A stretch of DNA of 64,000 nt from Drechmeria coniospora (GCF_001625195.1 NC_054389.1:7188520-7252519); one strand, 5' to 3'. Counted from the stretch's first letter, positions 11,441 to 24,059 are shown. Notes: generated by a model not told the origin, from the letters alone. Made by a program: numbers and translations.

Positions 11441-12924
11441 ATGGCCAAGCCAAGCGCCGAGTCGATCGAGGACTACGAGTGAGCCGCCTGCTCGCTCCGT
11501 TCTGACTCCTGCGGGCTGCCCCATCGCTGACAGTTGACCCATACCTGCAGTTATGAATCACTCCCCCCCAACTTCTCCCTGCTCCAAAACATGGTTGCGG
11601 GAGCCTTTGCTGGCATAGCCGTACGTAGCCTGGTGCCGTTGGAACCAGCACCGAGCTGGCCAGGCCCTAAGCGAGTAGCAAGCAGGGGACAGGCTGACGA
11701 GCATCTCAGGAGCACACTGCCATGTATCCTATCGACGCCATCAAGGTAATCCCACCCCGCGATGCTCAGCTCGCCAACACCGGCCGCGGCACGGAGGCGC
11801 CTGCTAACTAGCCGCGTCTCCTCAGACCCGAATGCAAGTGCTCAACCCCAATACCACGACGGTGCCGACTGGGCTGTTGAGGAGTACCTACCAGATGGCT
11901 TCGAGCGAAGGGTTTTTCAGCCTCTGGCGTGGCATGTCTAGTGTCATCGTCGGCGCCGGTACGTGCGCGTATGCTCGGCAAAGCGAAACCGACAACGATG
12001 CACCCATCCATCTCCGACTCCGATGGCATGGCTGATGAAGGATACAGGACCTGCGCACGCCGTCTACTTTGCCACATACGAGGCCGTAAAGCATGCCATG
12101 GGTGGTAACCAAGCGGGTGTTCATCATCCTCTTGCCGCTGGTGAGTGCCTCGCCCCCGTGCGTGCGGCTTCGCTTCTCCGGCCAACCAGTCGAAGCTGAT
12201 GCCGACAATGATAGCCACGAGCGGCGCTGCCGCCACGATTGCAAGCGACGCCTTTATGAACCCGTTTGATGGTACGCCTCAGTCACCGTCCTGCTTGGCT
12301 TGGGCTAACCTTGGGCCTCGCGCTTCCCAGTCATCAAGCAGCGAATGCAGATTCAAAACTCGAGCAAGATGTACCGCTCCATGGTCGATTGTGCCAAGTA
12401 TGTGTACAAACACGAAGGCATCGGCGCCTTTTACATTTCCTACCCGACAACACTCTCCATGACGGTGCCCTTTACGGCACTTCAGTTCTTGGCATACGAG
12501 TCCATCTCGACGGCCATGAACCCGCAGAAGGACTACGACCCAGTGACGCACTGCCTCGCCGGTGCTGTTGCCGGTGGTTTTGCCGCCGGCCTCACGACGC
12601 CCATGGACGTGATCAAGACGATTCTGCAGACGCGTGGCACGTCTTCCGACCCTCAAGTCCGAAACGTCCACAGTTTCGTCGGCGGTTGCAAACTGCTCTA
12701 CCGAAGAGAAGGCTTTCGCGGCTTCTTCAAGGGCGTACGGCCGAGGGTGGTGACGACGATGCCGAGCACGGCCATTTGCTGGTCGGCTTATGAATTTTCA
12801 AAGTACGCATTTGTTCTCGCCCTGATTTCGGGAACCTCTCTCTCCACTGCCTCCCCTAGAAATTCCTGCTAATGAATGGACGACAACTAGGGCCTACTTC
12901 ATCAAGCGCAACGACACGTTGTAG
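11441..12924 (+). CDS. MRS3: Mitoferrin-type mitochondrial iron carrier (SLC25, MRS3/MRS4)
   Basis: Eight exons: 11441-11478, 11551-11620, 11710-11745, 11826-11958, 12048-12140, 12215-12271, 12331-12802, 12891-12924; 310 residues. All seven introns have GT..AG ends and the frame is kept across each join. The protein has three mitochondrial carrier repeats, each with the signature P-x-D-x-I-K: PIDAIK (exon 3), PFDVIK (exons 6-7) and PMDVIK (exon 7). The opening NMVAGAFAGIAEHTAMYP and the later LAGAVAGGFAAGLTTP are typical of mitoferrins. Known role: import of Fe(II) across the inner mitochondrial membrane for haem and Fe-S synthesis. The very short exons 1, 3 and 8 mean gene finders may truncate it. 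It converges on the J-protein gene downstream. Confidence 0.93.
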
Positions 12925-13544
12925 ACACCGATGGCCGGCCTATGGACCGTGGCAGCCCTGGCAGCCCGACTGGCCGAGGCAGTTGCGCTGAGGCATAAGG
13001 TGTATACCTACGCCGCTGAACAGAGAGCGACCTGGCGGTTGTGCTACCTTCCCTGCGATTTGCTATTTAGATTTAACATATTTTCTGCTTCAATACCAAC
13101 ACAACCGACACTCAAAGGAAGCCATCCGGCACTGGGCACCTCGTTCTCGAGTGAGCCATGATGCGTGCGACTAGCTGGGAAACGACCCAAGTGCGAGTGG
13201 GAGTTGGAATGCCGACGTGCCCGCCATGTCTAGCGTTGATGTACCTACTACAACTGCAGCACGGCACAATGGCCACGGGTGACAAGGAAGGGAGGCTCAT
13301 GAAGGTACAAATGCAAGGCCATGGTGCTTGAAAAACCTGTACGTTTGGATATCAAGGAATACAAACACCTCTAGCACGCAAAGATCATCAAAGGGTGTCC
13401 CGTCCGCCCGTTGGACGGGGGACAACCACGTCTACTCCGTCCTCTCGTCGCGATTGCGGCGTACGAAGCACCGGTACGGAATTCACCATCACCAGCACGA
13501 CGTCGGTCCGCATGCTTGTCAACCCAGCGATGCATGGAGCACGA
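12925..13544. other. Convergent 3' flank (mitoferrin / ER J protein); no gene seen
   Basis: 620 bp between two convergent stop codons. No repeat or RNA gene recognised, apart from a TACTCCGT word inside 13430-13445. Expected to hold the two 3' UTRs. Confidence 0.35.
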
Positions 13545-15191
13545 TCAAAAGCCAAAATGAGCACCTCCGCCGCCGCCGCCGAACTGGAACTTGACTTGCT
13601 GACCCTGCTGATGAAACATGTAGTTGTGGCTGCCGCCAAAGGGATTGCCTTGGAAGGGCTCCCCGCCGCCTTGGGAGTTGGGATCATCCCCCCTGTCGAA
13701 GCGCGCGCGCAGCTCGGGATTGCTCAAGACTTCGTAGGCCTCGTTGATGGCAGCCATCTTCTTCTCGGCATCCTCCTTGGTGATGCCCTGCTTGGCCGCC
13801 TTGTCGGGGTGAAAGCGCTTGGAGGCTTTCCGGTATGCCGATTTGATCTGCCTCTCATCGGCGTCGTGGGCCACTCCGATGACCTTGTAGTAATCCTTGG
13901 TCTTGCTGCGCTTGAAGGCAATCTGAGCCTTGTTCAGGATGGGGTTGACCTTGTCCTGGAGATCGGGCCGAAGATTGGCAGCCTTCTCCAGCATCTGGAT
14001 GGCCGGCTCGTACTCTTCCTTGTCCATCAGCGCCCTGGCCCTGTAGAGAGTACCCCAGAAGGAATCGGGGTCGAGCTCGATGGCCTCGTCGCAGTACTTT
14101 TGTACGTTCTTGTGCTTTGACTGTCGTGAATCGATCGGTCAGCGGTCATGCCGGGGGGTGGGGGCGAGGACGATTGTGTCATCGGGGAGGTGGGTGGCAC
14201 GGGCGACGCTTACCTCGGAATACGCCTCGCAGACCATCTCCACGATGGTATCGTACAGCTTGGCCTTCGCCTTGGGCGGAATCCTCCCTTCGGCCCGAAG
14301 CTCGGCAATCTGATCCTGGACGGTGGCGAGGAGGCCCGGCGTCTCGCTGTTGCCGACCAACGTTTGTCCCGCCGTCGCCGTCTGGCCCTTTTTCAACTGC
14401 GCCTCCGCCTTGGCGAAGCTTTTCTGGACGGCCTTCTCGTACTTGTGCAGGCGTTTGCAAACTTTCGAGTCGGGGTCGGAGTGCAGGCACTTCCTGACCT
14501 GGGCGAGGCCGGCGTCGAAATCCCCGAGGCAGTAGAAGGAGGTGGCGGATATGAGCATGTGCGGGCTCGTATCCCCCGGTCGCATCTGCAAGACGTGGTG
14601 CAGGTCGCCCATGCCCTCCTCGACCTCGTTGCGCTCGAAACGGCACTCGGCCCGCAGCTGGCGGAGGGATGAGGACCTGGAGGCGACGAGGATGGCGACG
14701 CCCGCTTGGCCGACGCACTCATCCCAGTTCTGGGCCTTGTGGGCGGCATCGGCGATGACGGCAGCGTTCTCGGCCTCGGACAACTCCAGGAGCTCGGGCG
14801 ATTCGGCATCCTTGTTGGCGGCCAGATACTCGGCGCGGGCGGCCTGCCACTCGGCGGCCCTCGATCGTATCTTGGCCAGCTGCAGGTGGGCGCCTTGGAA
14901 GCCGGGCTTGAGGGTGAGCACCTTGTTGAAGTCCTCGGTGGCCAGGGTCGGGCGGCCGAGGGAGAGATAGGTGGTGGCCCGTTTGAAGAGGGTCAGGTAG
15001 TTGGTCGGGTCCTTGGCGATGGCGGCATCGTAGTAGATGAGGGCCTCGCTCGTCTCGCCCTTGGCCAGATGCGTCTGCGCCGTCGACAAGAGAGCAGAGA
15101 CGGGCAGGTCGGCGGGGATGTCTTGCGGCGACAGCGCTTGGCCGGCCGACGCCAGGACGGTCACGGCAAGGCTGGAAATGCCGAAGCGCAT
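13545..15191 (-). CDS. ER-lumenal TPR and J-domain co-chaperone (DNAJC3/P58IPK type)
   Basis: Two exons on the minus strand, 15191-14214 and 14120-13545, with a 93-bp phase-0 intron (GTAAGC..ACAG); 517 residues. The ATG at 15191 was chosen over upstream codons because it begins a clear signal peptide (MRFGISSLAVTVLASAGQAL). Residues about 30-390 are tandem TPR helices (for example AQTHLAKGETSEALIYYDAA, LGRPTLATEDFNKVL). Residues about 400-470 are a J domain with the HPD motif at about 430 (KRFHPDKAAKQ). The tail is Gly/Phe/Gln-rich. Family knowledge: such proteins recruit the Hsp70 BiP/Kar2 in the ER lumen during folding stress. Length matches animal DNAJC3 (504 aa). No KDEL-like tail is visible, so retention is unexplained. 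Confidence 0.9.
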
Positions 15192-15479
15192 CGTCGGCGG
15201 CAGTGCGGTCGCGCGATGGGGTCGGGCGCTGGAGGGGACGAAACACGGGGAAAAGGCCGTCGAAGGAGGGTTGCAATGACAAAAGGAACAGAGGTGCGAG
15301 TGGCAAGAGGCGAAATCGATCGATTCCCCAAGAACGAATGCGGCGGGTGGTCGGATCGTCACGGTCGACGAGGCGGCTGAAATGGAAAGAAAATGCCCCG
15401 TTGTCCTTTTAGTAGTATCGGTAATGTGCCTCGGTGGCCACTACAGTATGTAATATTAGCGGCGAGGTATTGTTGAGAT

Positions 15480-16300
15480 GGAGTGCGTGCAGTACTGCTA
15501 GTAAGTATTACGCAGTTGGTATTACGGAGTACTTACCGTACAGTACATGCCTACTGCACTTACTGTACAGTACTTGCCTGCTGCCCCTACTGTACTTACA
15601 GTACATGCCGCAATTACTCTAGGCGCCGTACCTAGTGGTACATCGGCCCACCTGCAATGAGTAAGTACTAGGCACTTAATACAGTACTAGTGCGTGAACT
15701 CAACCGCAGCACTACGTACTATTTACACTAGTACAGGTACTTGGGGCGAACTACTGACAAGTCTACATGCACCTTATTCTACGTGTACAGAGTACATGTA
15801 ATGTGCTTGCCTGCAGTGCGTGGGAGCAAGGCATGGAATGTACCTGGAACGCGTACGAGTAAGTGTAGGTGAAAGTACATTTACTCCTAGACAGAGATGC
15901 CTCTGTACTATTAGCGCCCCTCGCACTCGTAGATCCACGACCAGGTGGACCCCTACTAACATGTGACCTACGACGGGTCAACTACTAAGTAGGTACGGTG
16001 CAGGCGTGCTTGTACTTGTACTTGCTCAAGTACAACTACAGTGCTCAGTACTCCGTAGGTCGTAGGTACGGAGTACTGTAATTACAACCAAGCTTGTCCC
16101 ATGTGTGCGCAGCGCAGGTGCATTTACTCGTACTGTACGGGGTATAGTAGTTTTACATGTACAAGTAGTGCTGTGAGCACATGCATGTTCTTACCGCACA
16201 CCTACAGTACTGTACATGCAATAATTACTGGCGCAGAAGTTGCACTTGCACACGTGTACTTACAGTACCTACTACTAGTACCCCGTGGTCATCATGTGAA
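15480..16300. repeat. GTAC-rich intergenic repeat tract
   Basis: Recurrent CAGTAC, TACTTACTGTACAGTACTTG and CTCCGTAGGTCGTAGGTACGGAGTACT-type words, with several perfect short palindromes (GTACAGTAC-TGTACTGTAC). It lies upstream of the J-protein gene. No coding sequence seen. Confidence 0.7.
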
Positions 16301-17545
16301 TGCGCCTCCCTGTAAGCAGATGCAACGCGGCCACCCGAATCTCACTACGCATGGGCTATTGTCTTACGGCGCGGGTACCCGAATGGGGCAAGTACTCGTT
16401 CAGTGTGGGATGCCGCGATGAATGGAACAAGTTCATTGTACTCACAAGGAGTATTGGATGCAATTTCGTCGACGCATCATGATGACTCTGGCAAGGCGGC
16501 GGCAGTTGTGCGGGGGGCAAGCAGTGCCGAAACTGGCGGGACGGCTGTGGGCATTGGCGTCTGAGCCGTCACATGACGCGTAGCAACCGTTTTGCGTCAC
16601 ATCGTTGCAATCACGTTCAGGTCAGTACAGTGATGTACTTGGGTGTACGGTATATTACTAGTACTTCTCCCATAACGAACCATAGTTGCAAAGGCCGTCA
16701 GGTCATTGGAACACGCATCTCTCTGACCGCAATGCTCAGCAATGATTCGCTTGTATTCGTTCTCGCCGTGGCCGAGTCAACGTTGCACGGTGCGCCCACG
16801 GCAGCCGTAGTTGCACCGAATGGTGAAAATCGCACAGTTGATGAAGCGCACAATATGCAGTATAGTGCTGAAAATTTTACCTAGCATCAAATCTGAGCAA
16901 TGGAACGAAGCGGCGAAAGGGCAATAGAGCACGGTGATGATGTAGAACTCGCCGAAGGAACTGTTTGTCTGGTACTTGCAAAGTACATATACAGTAAGTA
17001 CTAAGTACTTAGGTAGTTGCACATGGCACTGTTAAGTGGATGGAAGTATTAAATATTGGGTACACCTACTGGTACGGAGTACCGTGTAGGTACTTAAGCA
17101 ACAAATACTTACATGTAAGTGCACAGTATGAAGTGCGAAGTACAGTGCAAGTATCAATGCGGTGCAGCATATTGCGCCGAGTACTCCGTACCGAGTGCTT
17201 GTACCAACAGTGCGGGGGCAAACATTCGTCTCTCTCAAGTACGCAAGTACAAGTACGGAGTAAGTACTCTGTAAGTACTGTAATAATATTCCTCACTATT
17301 CGACCTTGTGGGTACTTCGTTATCGATCAAGACTGGTGCCCACGCACTTACTGTATGCAAGCGCATCCATCGTCACTGCAGTGCTGCACCGTCCTGAGGC
17401 GAGAACTTCACCTGTTCCCCACTTGCTTGTTCTGCTCTCCACGCCATAAAATGTCGACCGTCGCGTCGTTGGTCTTCGCCCACAAAGGACACAACGGGCT
17501 TGTAAATTTGGCCCTCTCCATGAATGAACATGCGTCGCGGTCATC
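16300..17545. repeat. Spacer with a second GTAC tract, upstream of the SPX-RING gene
   Basis: 16300-16970 is mixed sequence without a convincing gene. 16620-16665 and 16970-17290 return to GTAC words (AGTACTAAGTACTTAG, GGTACGGAGTACC, TACTCCGTACCGAGTAC). The last 250 bp before the ATG at 17546 are free of them and probably hold the promoter. No RNA gene seen. Confidence 0.55.
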
Positions 17546-19225
17546 ATGAAGTTCGCGCACGACTTCAAAGAGATCCTCGCCAGCCAAGGTGAGTCATGTT
17601 GGACCTAGTCATGCCGGACCTCGTCGTCAAACGCACGCTCAGCACGTCGAGCGTGAAAACCTGCAGCATCCATCGTTCTCGGCCGTTCCTCTAACCCTTC
17701 GTCTAGGCTTTCCCGCCCATTGGGTCACCCGAGCGATTCCTTACAGCCAGCTCAAGAAATGTCTCAAAAAGGTGCAACGAGAATTGCAGGACCTTGGCCT
17801 CGACCCCGAAACTCTCCGTGACCTACTGGACCCGGATCCTTCGTCTTCGGTCGCCCTCCAATACAAGCTCAAGGGTATGGTCTGCGACCAGAGACTCCCT
17901 ACCTCTCTCATCCGCACGCTGACCCCGAATCGACGCGAGCAGCGACGGATTCCAACTTTGTCCGACCGAAACTCACCGTCAACGTGCACATATCCGATGG
18001 CGTCATCGTTGATGCTTCGTTAACGCCAACCTCGCGCCGTTTCTTCGAGCGCATCGCCTCAGACCTTTCCGTTGACCGACTGCTGCCCACGCCCTTCTCG
18101 GAACGCACTATAACGGACATGCGGCAGGTCGAGATGCCTCCTCCACCCGCCGACGACGCGACCGCCCCCGTTCCGGGTGGCCGTGTCGTCTACGAGACCA
18201 TCGAGGTGCCGCTGGTCTTCAACAGCGAATTTTTCGACATACTTCAGAGCGAGGTCAATGACCTCGATGCCCTCCAGGTGGAGGAGGAGAAGAGGATGAC
18301 GACCGAGGTGGTTCAGCTTGGCCAGGAGGTCTCCCGGGTATCCAAACCCACGCGCTTCTCCAAGAACGATCTCGCCCGCTGGCGTCGCATATTCGAGCTG
18401 TACCTGGATGCCGAAGTCTTCTTCGCCACCCATGAGCACGACCACGGCCCGAGAACGAGCAAGAAGGCGCTCGAGCAGCTGCAGTGGTTCCGCGCCGAGG
18501 TCGAAAGGCGCCAGCTTGCTCACGATTTCAAGCTCGAGGAAAGCAAAATGGCCTTTGCAAGATTTCTCAGCCTCAATTCTAGCTTGCTCAAGAATCTTCA
18601 GTTCCAGGAGCTGAACAAGCTAGCCGTCAGCAAAATCCTCAAGAGTACGTCCATGTCGTCCACGCTGCCGGCCCGACGGGCGCCGCGTGTCGATGTTCGT
18701 TAGGCTGATGGCGAGCAGAATTTGACAAGCGAACATCCCTATCCGTGTCAAAAGTATTCCCCACCGTCCTCCAGCCCGAAGGCGTCCTGTCGCGAGACAT
18801 GGCCAAGGTTGTGTGCGCCCACATGTCTCAGGAGCTCGTCTCCGTCGTACCTCAGCTCAACGACTACCTGTGTCCCGTGTGCTTCTCCGTTGCCTACCGG
18901 CCGGTTCGGCTTGATTGCCAGCACGTTTTCTGCATACGCTGCGTCATCAAGATACAGCGACGCCAGGAGAAGCATTGCCCTTTGTGCCGTGCCGACGTGG
19001 TTCTGCATGCATCAGCGGGTAGGGCCCATGTGCGACGCGAGCAAGCGGATGAGGCTGGCTGACCCTTCATTTCCCGCGACAGACAACCTCGACCAAAAGC
19101 TTGAAAAATACATGAAAAAGTACTTTTCGAAAGAGGTCAAGGAAAAGCAGCGTGCCAACGACATGGAGCGCGGGCTCGAAAGTTTTGGACCAGGATACAC
19201 GCCCCTCGAATGCGTCATCATGTGA
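17546..19225 (+). CDS. SPX-RING protein (putative phosphate-linked E3 ubiquitin ligase, RING-14 type)
   Basis: Five exons: 17546-17588, 17707-17874, 17943-18644, 18719-19018, 19083-19225; 451 residues. The first exon encodes MKFAHDFKEILASQ, the diagnostic SPX start, continued in exon 2 by FPAHWVTRAIPYSQLKKCLKK. The SPX domain ends in exon 3-4 with LQFQELNKLAVSKILKKFDKRT, whose lysine-rich helix binds inositol polyphosphates in known SPX domains. Exon 4 carries a C3HC4 RING: CPVC, then C-x-H-x2-C-x2-C (CQHVFCIRC), then CPLC. The tail is a lysine-rich amphipathic helix. Known family: SPX senses inositol pyrophosphate/phosphate status; the RING implies ubiquitin ligase activity. The substrate is unknown. 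The small first exon and 118-bp first intron could be missed by automatic models. Confidence 0.9.
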
Positions 19226-19419
19226 TGAAAGCATGTCGGACAGAAGCATGAGCGAATGGGCGAATGAACATGAATTTCATCACGGCCTACCTACCATGCG
19301 CCGGACGATGCAGGACTCCTCGCAGCGCACCATGCAACAACATGCGCTCCCGCAAGGGCCGCTGCGCACCAAGCCAGGGCGGGCAGAAAGGGCCGGCTGG
19401 GTGCGAGGGAGTTGACGCG

Positions 19420-21409
19420 TCAACCGGACGCGGCATTCGCCGCTTGCAGCGCCTTGCGGAAGGCCGCTTGGAGCACGTCCGGCTCCTCGAGGCCCACACT
19501 CACACGGACGAGGTCGGCATCGACGCCGAATTTGGCCGCCCAAGAAAGCTCTTGGTAGTGGGCCAGGAGAACGTACGGGGAGCAGAGGGTGAAGTTTGTG
19601 CCCAGACTCGGCCCCTTGGCGCTCTCCATGGCGTCGTAGAAGACCTGAGCGTGCTTCCGGTGGGTGAAGACGACGGACAGCAGGCCGCCATAGCCGCCGT
19701 GGGGTAGGCGATGCGCGTCGTAGTGCTCCTTGGAAGCGTTGTGCTTGGGATAGTGCACACTTTGGACGAGGGGGTGATCGCGCAGGATGGCACAGATAGC
19801 CTCGGCGTTGGCATTTATGCGGTCGACGCGAGCGGCAAAGTCCCGGCTGTTCCTCTCCATGAAGATGACGTCCTCGGGCCAGTACGTGTCCTCGTAGACA
19901 TCCTCGTCCAGCGCCTTCTTGAGCGAGCTGTAGTACTTGCCCTCGGGGTTCAGAATGGCGCTCCCTCCCATGACGTTGGAGGCGCCCGAGAAGATTTTGG
20001 TGAGGCTGCTGACGACGACGTCGGCGACGGGGAGGATGTTGACGTTGGCAAACGTGCCAATGGTGTCGTCGACGACGAGGGCGAAATCAAACTCGTCCGC
20101 CAATCGGCGGATGCGCTCGAGATCGGGCGAGGCGAGCGTTGGGTTTCCCGGAAACTCACAAAAGAGGGCGAGGAAGCGCTGGCCGGAGCGCAGGAGGCCT
20201 TCGAGCTCGTCAAGGTCGGCCGAGGAGGCGTGTCCGTAAAACACGCAGCCCGGGCCGAACTTTTGGAGAATCTTGAGAGTGTCGACGTAGGGAAAGCCGA
20301 AGCTGATGCTCTTGAGCGGACCGCGCGCCGACAAGAGCGCTCGGTGGGCGTTGAAAATGGCATTCATGCCGGCGGGGAAGAGGTAGACGTCCTCTTCGCC
20401 GAGGCTCCGCACACCACGGGTGCTCGAGGCCATGGGCGGCAGCGGACTCTTTCGCAGGTCGACGTCATGCACCAAGGAGCCGGCGATTCGTCGCTGGATG
20501 GCCGACTTGGCACGGGCGACCAGAGTGAGGTCGAGGTTGCGGCCGAAGCGTTCTTCGAGAAAGCGGGAGCTCTCCTGAGAGTCCTCGAGCCTCTTCGCGC
20601 CCAGTTGCGGCTTCGTCGTCGTTTGGGCCGCAGCAGCATCCATGGATTGCTGCCGTTGATAACGCCTGGGCCCACGGAGTGACGGCACAGGTGGGTTGCA
20701 GGTGGATCTCCGGTCCGATATCGGAACGAGCAGGTGCTCTCGGAAGAGATCGTGGCAAAACTCGGCCTGCCGACTCGACACCCCGTCGCCCGTATGCTGC
20801 CAGTACTGTTTGGCGAGGGGGAAAAGCTCGGCGGGGACAAAGATGGCGGATATGGTGGGGGATAGCTTCCTCAGCAGGGAGGACACGTTCTCGGACTCGT
20901 CGAGGACGAGATGGACGGCATGCAGCTTCGGCGGAGAATGGGCTTCGGCTCGACGCTTGACAAAGTCAAGGCAACGGGCGGCCGCTCGTGGCGTGGGGAA
21001 CAGCATGGCACGCAGGTTCGGCTCGGCGTAGGCCGTCGCGATATCGGTTGCCAAGGCATCGACGCTCTTATGGATGAAGAATCTATCTCGAGTGAGCCGA
21101 GCAAGCGGATGGAAATGGTCCAAGGTTGCAGGGACGGCTCAGGAGGGAAGACGGATCGAGAGCGTACCTGGGATAGCCCGTGGTCAATCGGCCAATGACC
21201 CAGTCCTCGCCTTCCTCGTAGGCCACGTTTGATTGCCAAGTAGGCAAGGAGACGCTCACAGCCTTGGCCCGGTCAGCAAGGTCATGGGGATGGGGAGCGA
21301 GGAAGATGAGACGAGGGGCTCGCATCGCCGCACGGCGAGCCAGCCAGAGCATAGCACTCACATGCGTCGTGTCCGGCGGGATCGACTCCCCCAAGGCGAA
21401 AGATTGCAT
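19420..21409 (-). CDS. STR2: Cystathionine gamma-synthase (met-7/STR2 type)
   Basis: Three exons on the minus strand: 21409-21362, 21262-21168 and 21082-19420; introns 99 and 85 bp; 601 residues. The joins restore the family's N-terminus: exon 1 ESIPPDTTH, exon 2 AVSVSLPTWQSNVAYEEGE, then TTGYPR/FFIHK across intron 2. The fold is a PLP-dependent Cys/Met-metabolism enzyme; the Schiff-base lysine is K410 in SSLTKIFSGASN. VVDDTIGTFANV supplies the PLP-contacting aspartate. Reaction by family: O-acyl-homoserine plus cysteine gives cystathionine, the first step of transsulfuration toward homocysteine and methionine. About residues 170-215 are an Arg/Gln/Ala-rich insertion of uncertain order. It ends 195 bp from the convergent SPX-RING gene. 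Confidence 0.92.
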
Positions 21410-23072
21410 CGTCGCCGTCTGCGTGCGATGCTGGGCTCACCGGGTGCGAGCGTGAGGTTTCCCTGCGTTGATGCGAGGATAGGAAGCAAGATTGACCCCC
21501 CGCCGACCGACCGACCGGCTACTTGTCCGACAATGTGAGGTGGGTGGGCTGGCACAATGGTAGAGGTGAGTCGATGTGTGAACACATGCTGGAGAAAATA
21601 ATGGATACGAGGACAAGTCACCAACTCGGCACGCTTGCGCCATCGCGTCATTTTTGTTGAGGTAAGCCAAAGGCTATCGGTACGAGGTAGATTGTCGAGT
21701 ACTCCGTACACTGTAGTTGTACACCTACCGTACGTACTAGGTGACAGGTGTGCAGTAACTGAAGTACGGAGTACTAGAATCAAGGTGACGCAGCCTAACG
21801 GCGGGGATGCAGGAGGGGTCCGAAAAGGGCCTACCGCTCCGCTGGTCACCTTTCATACTGGATTGGTACCTGATGGGCGATTTTCATTCAAGTTTGCTTA
21901 CATTTACCCACGTACAGCACTCCGTACAATGACTGGAATCAGGTGCAGATGCCAGTTGCTCGAGCGCGTGTGGGGGCGCTGAATGCCAGTGCTCCCTGCC
22001 CAGTAGGCACTGAATGCTTGCTTTCCCTTGTACAGGTGTTGATACTTGTACTCCGTACTGATCTAGTTGTAAGTAAGTACTTGCAAGTACTGTACCCCTA
22101 CCGAGTAAAACTACATCCGGCAGCTACAGTACTTACATGTACGAACATTAAGTACTACTCTAGCACTCTGTACTTAAGGCCAGGAAGTACTGTACATGTA
22201 TGGAGTACGGAGTAGGTTCAAGTCTTGAACGTCTAACAGGGGGGTACTGATAGTTGGGGGAGTCGGTTGCGTGGGGTAATGCGATGATTGACCTACGGTA
22301 AGTACAAGTATTTATTACTCCAGTACGGAGTACAATAGTTGTACAGTAAGTACTGTACTTACTTGTAATGATTGGCAAGTACTTACTCCGTACGAAGCAA
22401 GTACTTACAACTATTACTCCGCACGGTGTAAGGTGCCTTTGCAATTAACTCGTAATACAAATTACAACGTACTTACTTGCAACAGTGCGTCTTGGTAATA
22501 GGGTAGTACTGCTCCCGCTCATGGAGCACCGCTTATTGTTCACACAAATACATGCATATGCATGTACATGTTCAGTAAGTACACTCCTCTCCTCTACTCC
22601 TGCATGTAGGTGCCGATCCGTCTCCAGCTCCTTCACCGGCCTTATCTTCCTCCCACATGCTGGCCATCAAGATATACGCTGGTACGGGTCAGCCGGAATG
22701 GACGGCAGCATCGGACTATGGACGCAAGCAATTGGGTCTCCCGTCTCATCAAGAGCGTCCGATGCCTAGACGCAGCTACCTGCGTTGTGCGTACGATGCG
22801 ATGGATGCAACGCGAGAGAAGAAAAAGGTCACAACTGACTCATGGCCATGCACAAGCACTGTCGACATTTCCAGAAGCCTTTGGTCCATTGCTCTTTCTA
22901 CACGGCCGGGTAACCGAATATATTCAAGGACGACGAAGATGCATAATAGCCAAGGAGTTCACATCCCCCTTGTATGACTGGAGAGTCTTGCCCGCACGAC
23001 CATGAGAGCAATGCTCTTCAAGCGGCCTGCTTCCTGGACAAAGTCCCGAGGCGAAACCCCCCGACGCTCGAT
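21410..23072. repeat. Spacer with GTAC-rich repeat tract (densest 21690-22590)
   Basis: 21690-22590 is dominated by words such as GAGTACTCCGTACACTG, AAGTAAGTACTTGCAAGTAC and GTACTTACTCCGTACG. 22600-23072, downstream of the ADP-ribosyltransferase stop, is mixed sequence with no credible gene on either strand. Confidence 0.65.
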
Positions 23073-24059
23073 TTACACCTTGGGCTCCGCCGACTTCGGA
23101 GTCAACTCGACGACGCAGGCCATGAAATCCTCAAACTTCGCATCTCTGTGGAAACGGGCGGCGCACTGGGTCGCTGCACCGTTGCAGGCCGTGGGGTCGG
23201 CCGATTTGGCGCAGTGGTCCTTGAGCTTCTTCCGCTCCTCGTCGACCGAGACCGCGGCCGGCGCAGGGCCCACCAAGGGGAACTTGCCCTTCCAACCCAC
23301 GGCGGCGCCGACCCTGTTCATGAAATCAACGGCATTCTGCTCCAGCGCAGGCGGCAGGTTTTCGCCCTTACCAGCAAGCTGGGGCTGGCCTTCGCTGGCG
23401 CGATATTGGCTGTACGCCGGGTTGTAGTCCGGGTTCTCGACCCATTTCAAGTCGGGGAACTCTTTGAAAAAGGCCTCGGCCGTTTCCCACCTTTCGAGCT
23501 CCTCACTTGTGATGCCTTTGAATACCGGCCCATCTTTGCTCGCCTTGGTCACGTTCTTGGGAATCTGAAGCCAAGCCTCCACCTGGTCCCACCGTATCCC
23601 TCCGAGGGCGGCAAACTCGGCCTCGCTACCGAAAAGAGGCTTGAAGCCCGAGTTGACCAGATCAACCATGTTGGGCGTGGCGTGTATCCTATACATCCAT
23701 CCGAAATCTTCCGGGTTATTCGCCACGGCGAAGGCGAGTGCCGGCGAAAAGTTGCTCGAAGTTGCCGCGTATGCAGACCTGAAGTCTCTGGTGCCGAGGC
23801 CGAATCCGTCGTAGTCGGTGCCGATGTTGTGCCAAAACAGGGAGAATGACTTGGCCGTTACCTTTTCTTTGTCGGAGAACTCGGGCGGGATTCCACCGCT
23901 CGCCATGTACGATGTGGGAGGAATCAGGTCGCCACGGTAAACGACGGCAGGGAGCTGGGTCGGCGACGACGTGGACGATGCTCGCGGCACCACCGGGGAA
24001 GCTCCCAGTGGCGCGGCGAGAGCGGCGAGCGTGACGAGCAGGGCAGCCTGGTTCCGCAT
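23073..24059 (-). CDS. Secreted ADP-ribosyltransferase of the heat-labile enterotoxin A family
   Basis: Single exon, 328 residues. The ATG at 24059 begins a signal peptide (hydrophobic residues 6-20). The catalytic fold is recognisable by R-S-E class ADP-ribosyltransferase signatures in the right order and spacing: YRGD at 41-44 (NAD-binding arginine), AYAATSS at 96-102 (STS-type strand), the ATPNM strand near 127-131, and the E-x-E pair at 146/148 followed by the family's ALGGI. Residues 280-320 contain four cysteines (283, 292, 299, 315) that could form two disulfides. Family knowledge: such proteins transfer ADP-ribose from NAD+ to host targets; fungal members are often expanded in invertebrate pathogens. 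All catalytic positions are present, so it is probably active. The target is unknown. It neighbours two damaged genes and repeat tracts, consistent with an accessory locus. No B-subunit gene is seen. Confidence 0.82.
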   Translation of the reverse strand: MRNQAALLVTLAALAAPLGASPVVPRASSTSSPTQLPAVVYRGDLIPPTSYMASGGIPPEFSDKEKVTAKSFSLFWHNIGTDYDGFGLGTRDFRSAYAATSSNFSPALAFAVANNPEDFGWMYRIHATPNMVDLVNSGFKPLFGSEAEFAALGGIRWDQVEAWLQIPKNVTKASKDGPVFKGITSEELERWETAEAFFKEFPDLKWVENPDYNPAYSQYRASEGQPQLAGKGENLPPALEQNAVDFMNRVGAAVGWKGKFPLVGPAPAAVSVDEERKKLKDHCAKSADPTACNGAATQCAARFHRDAKFEDFMACVVELTPKSAEPKV

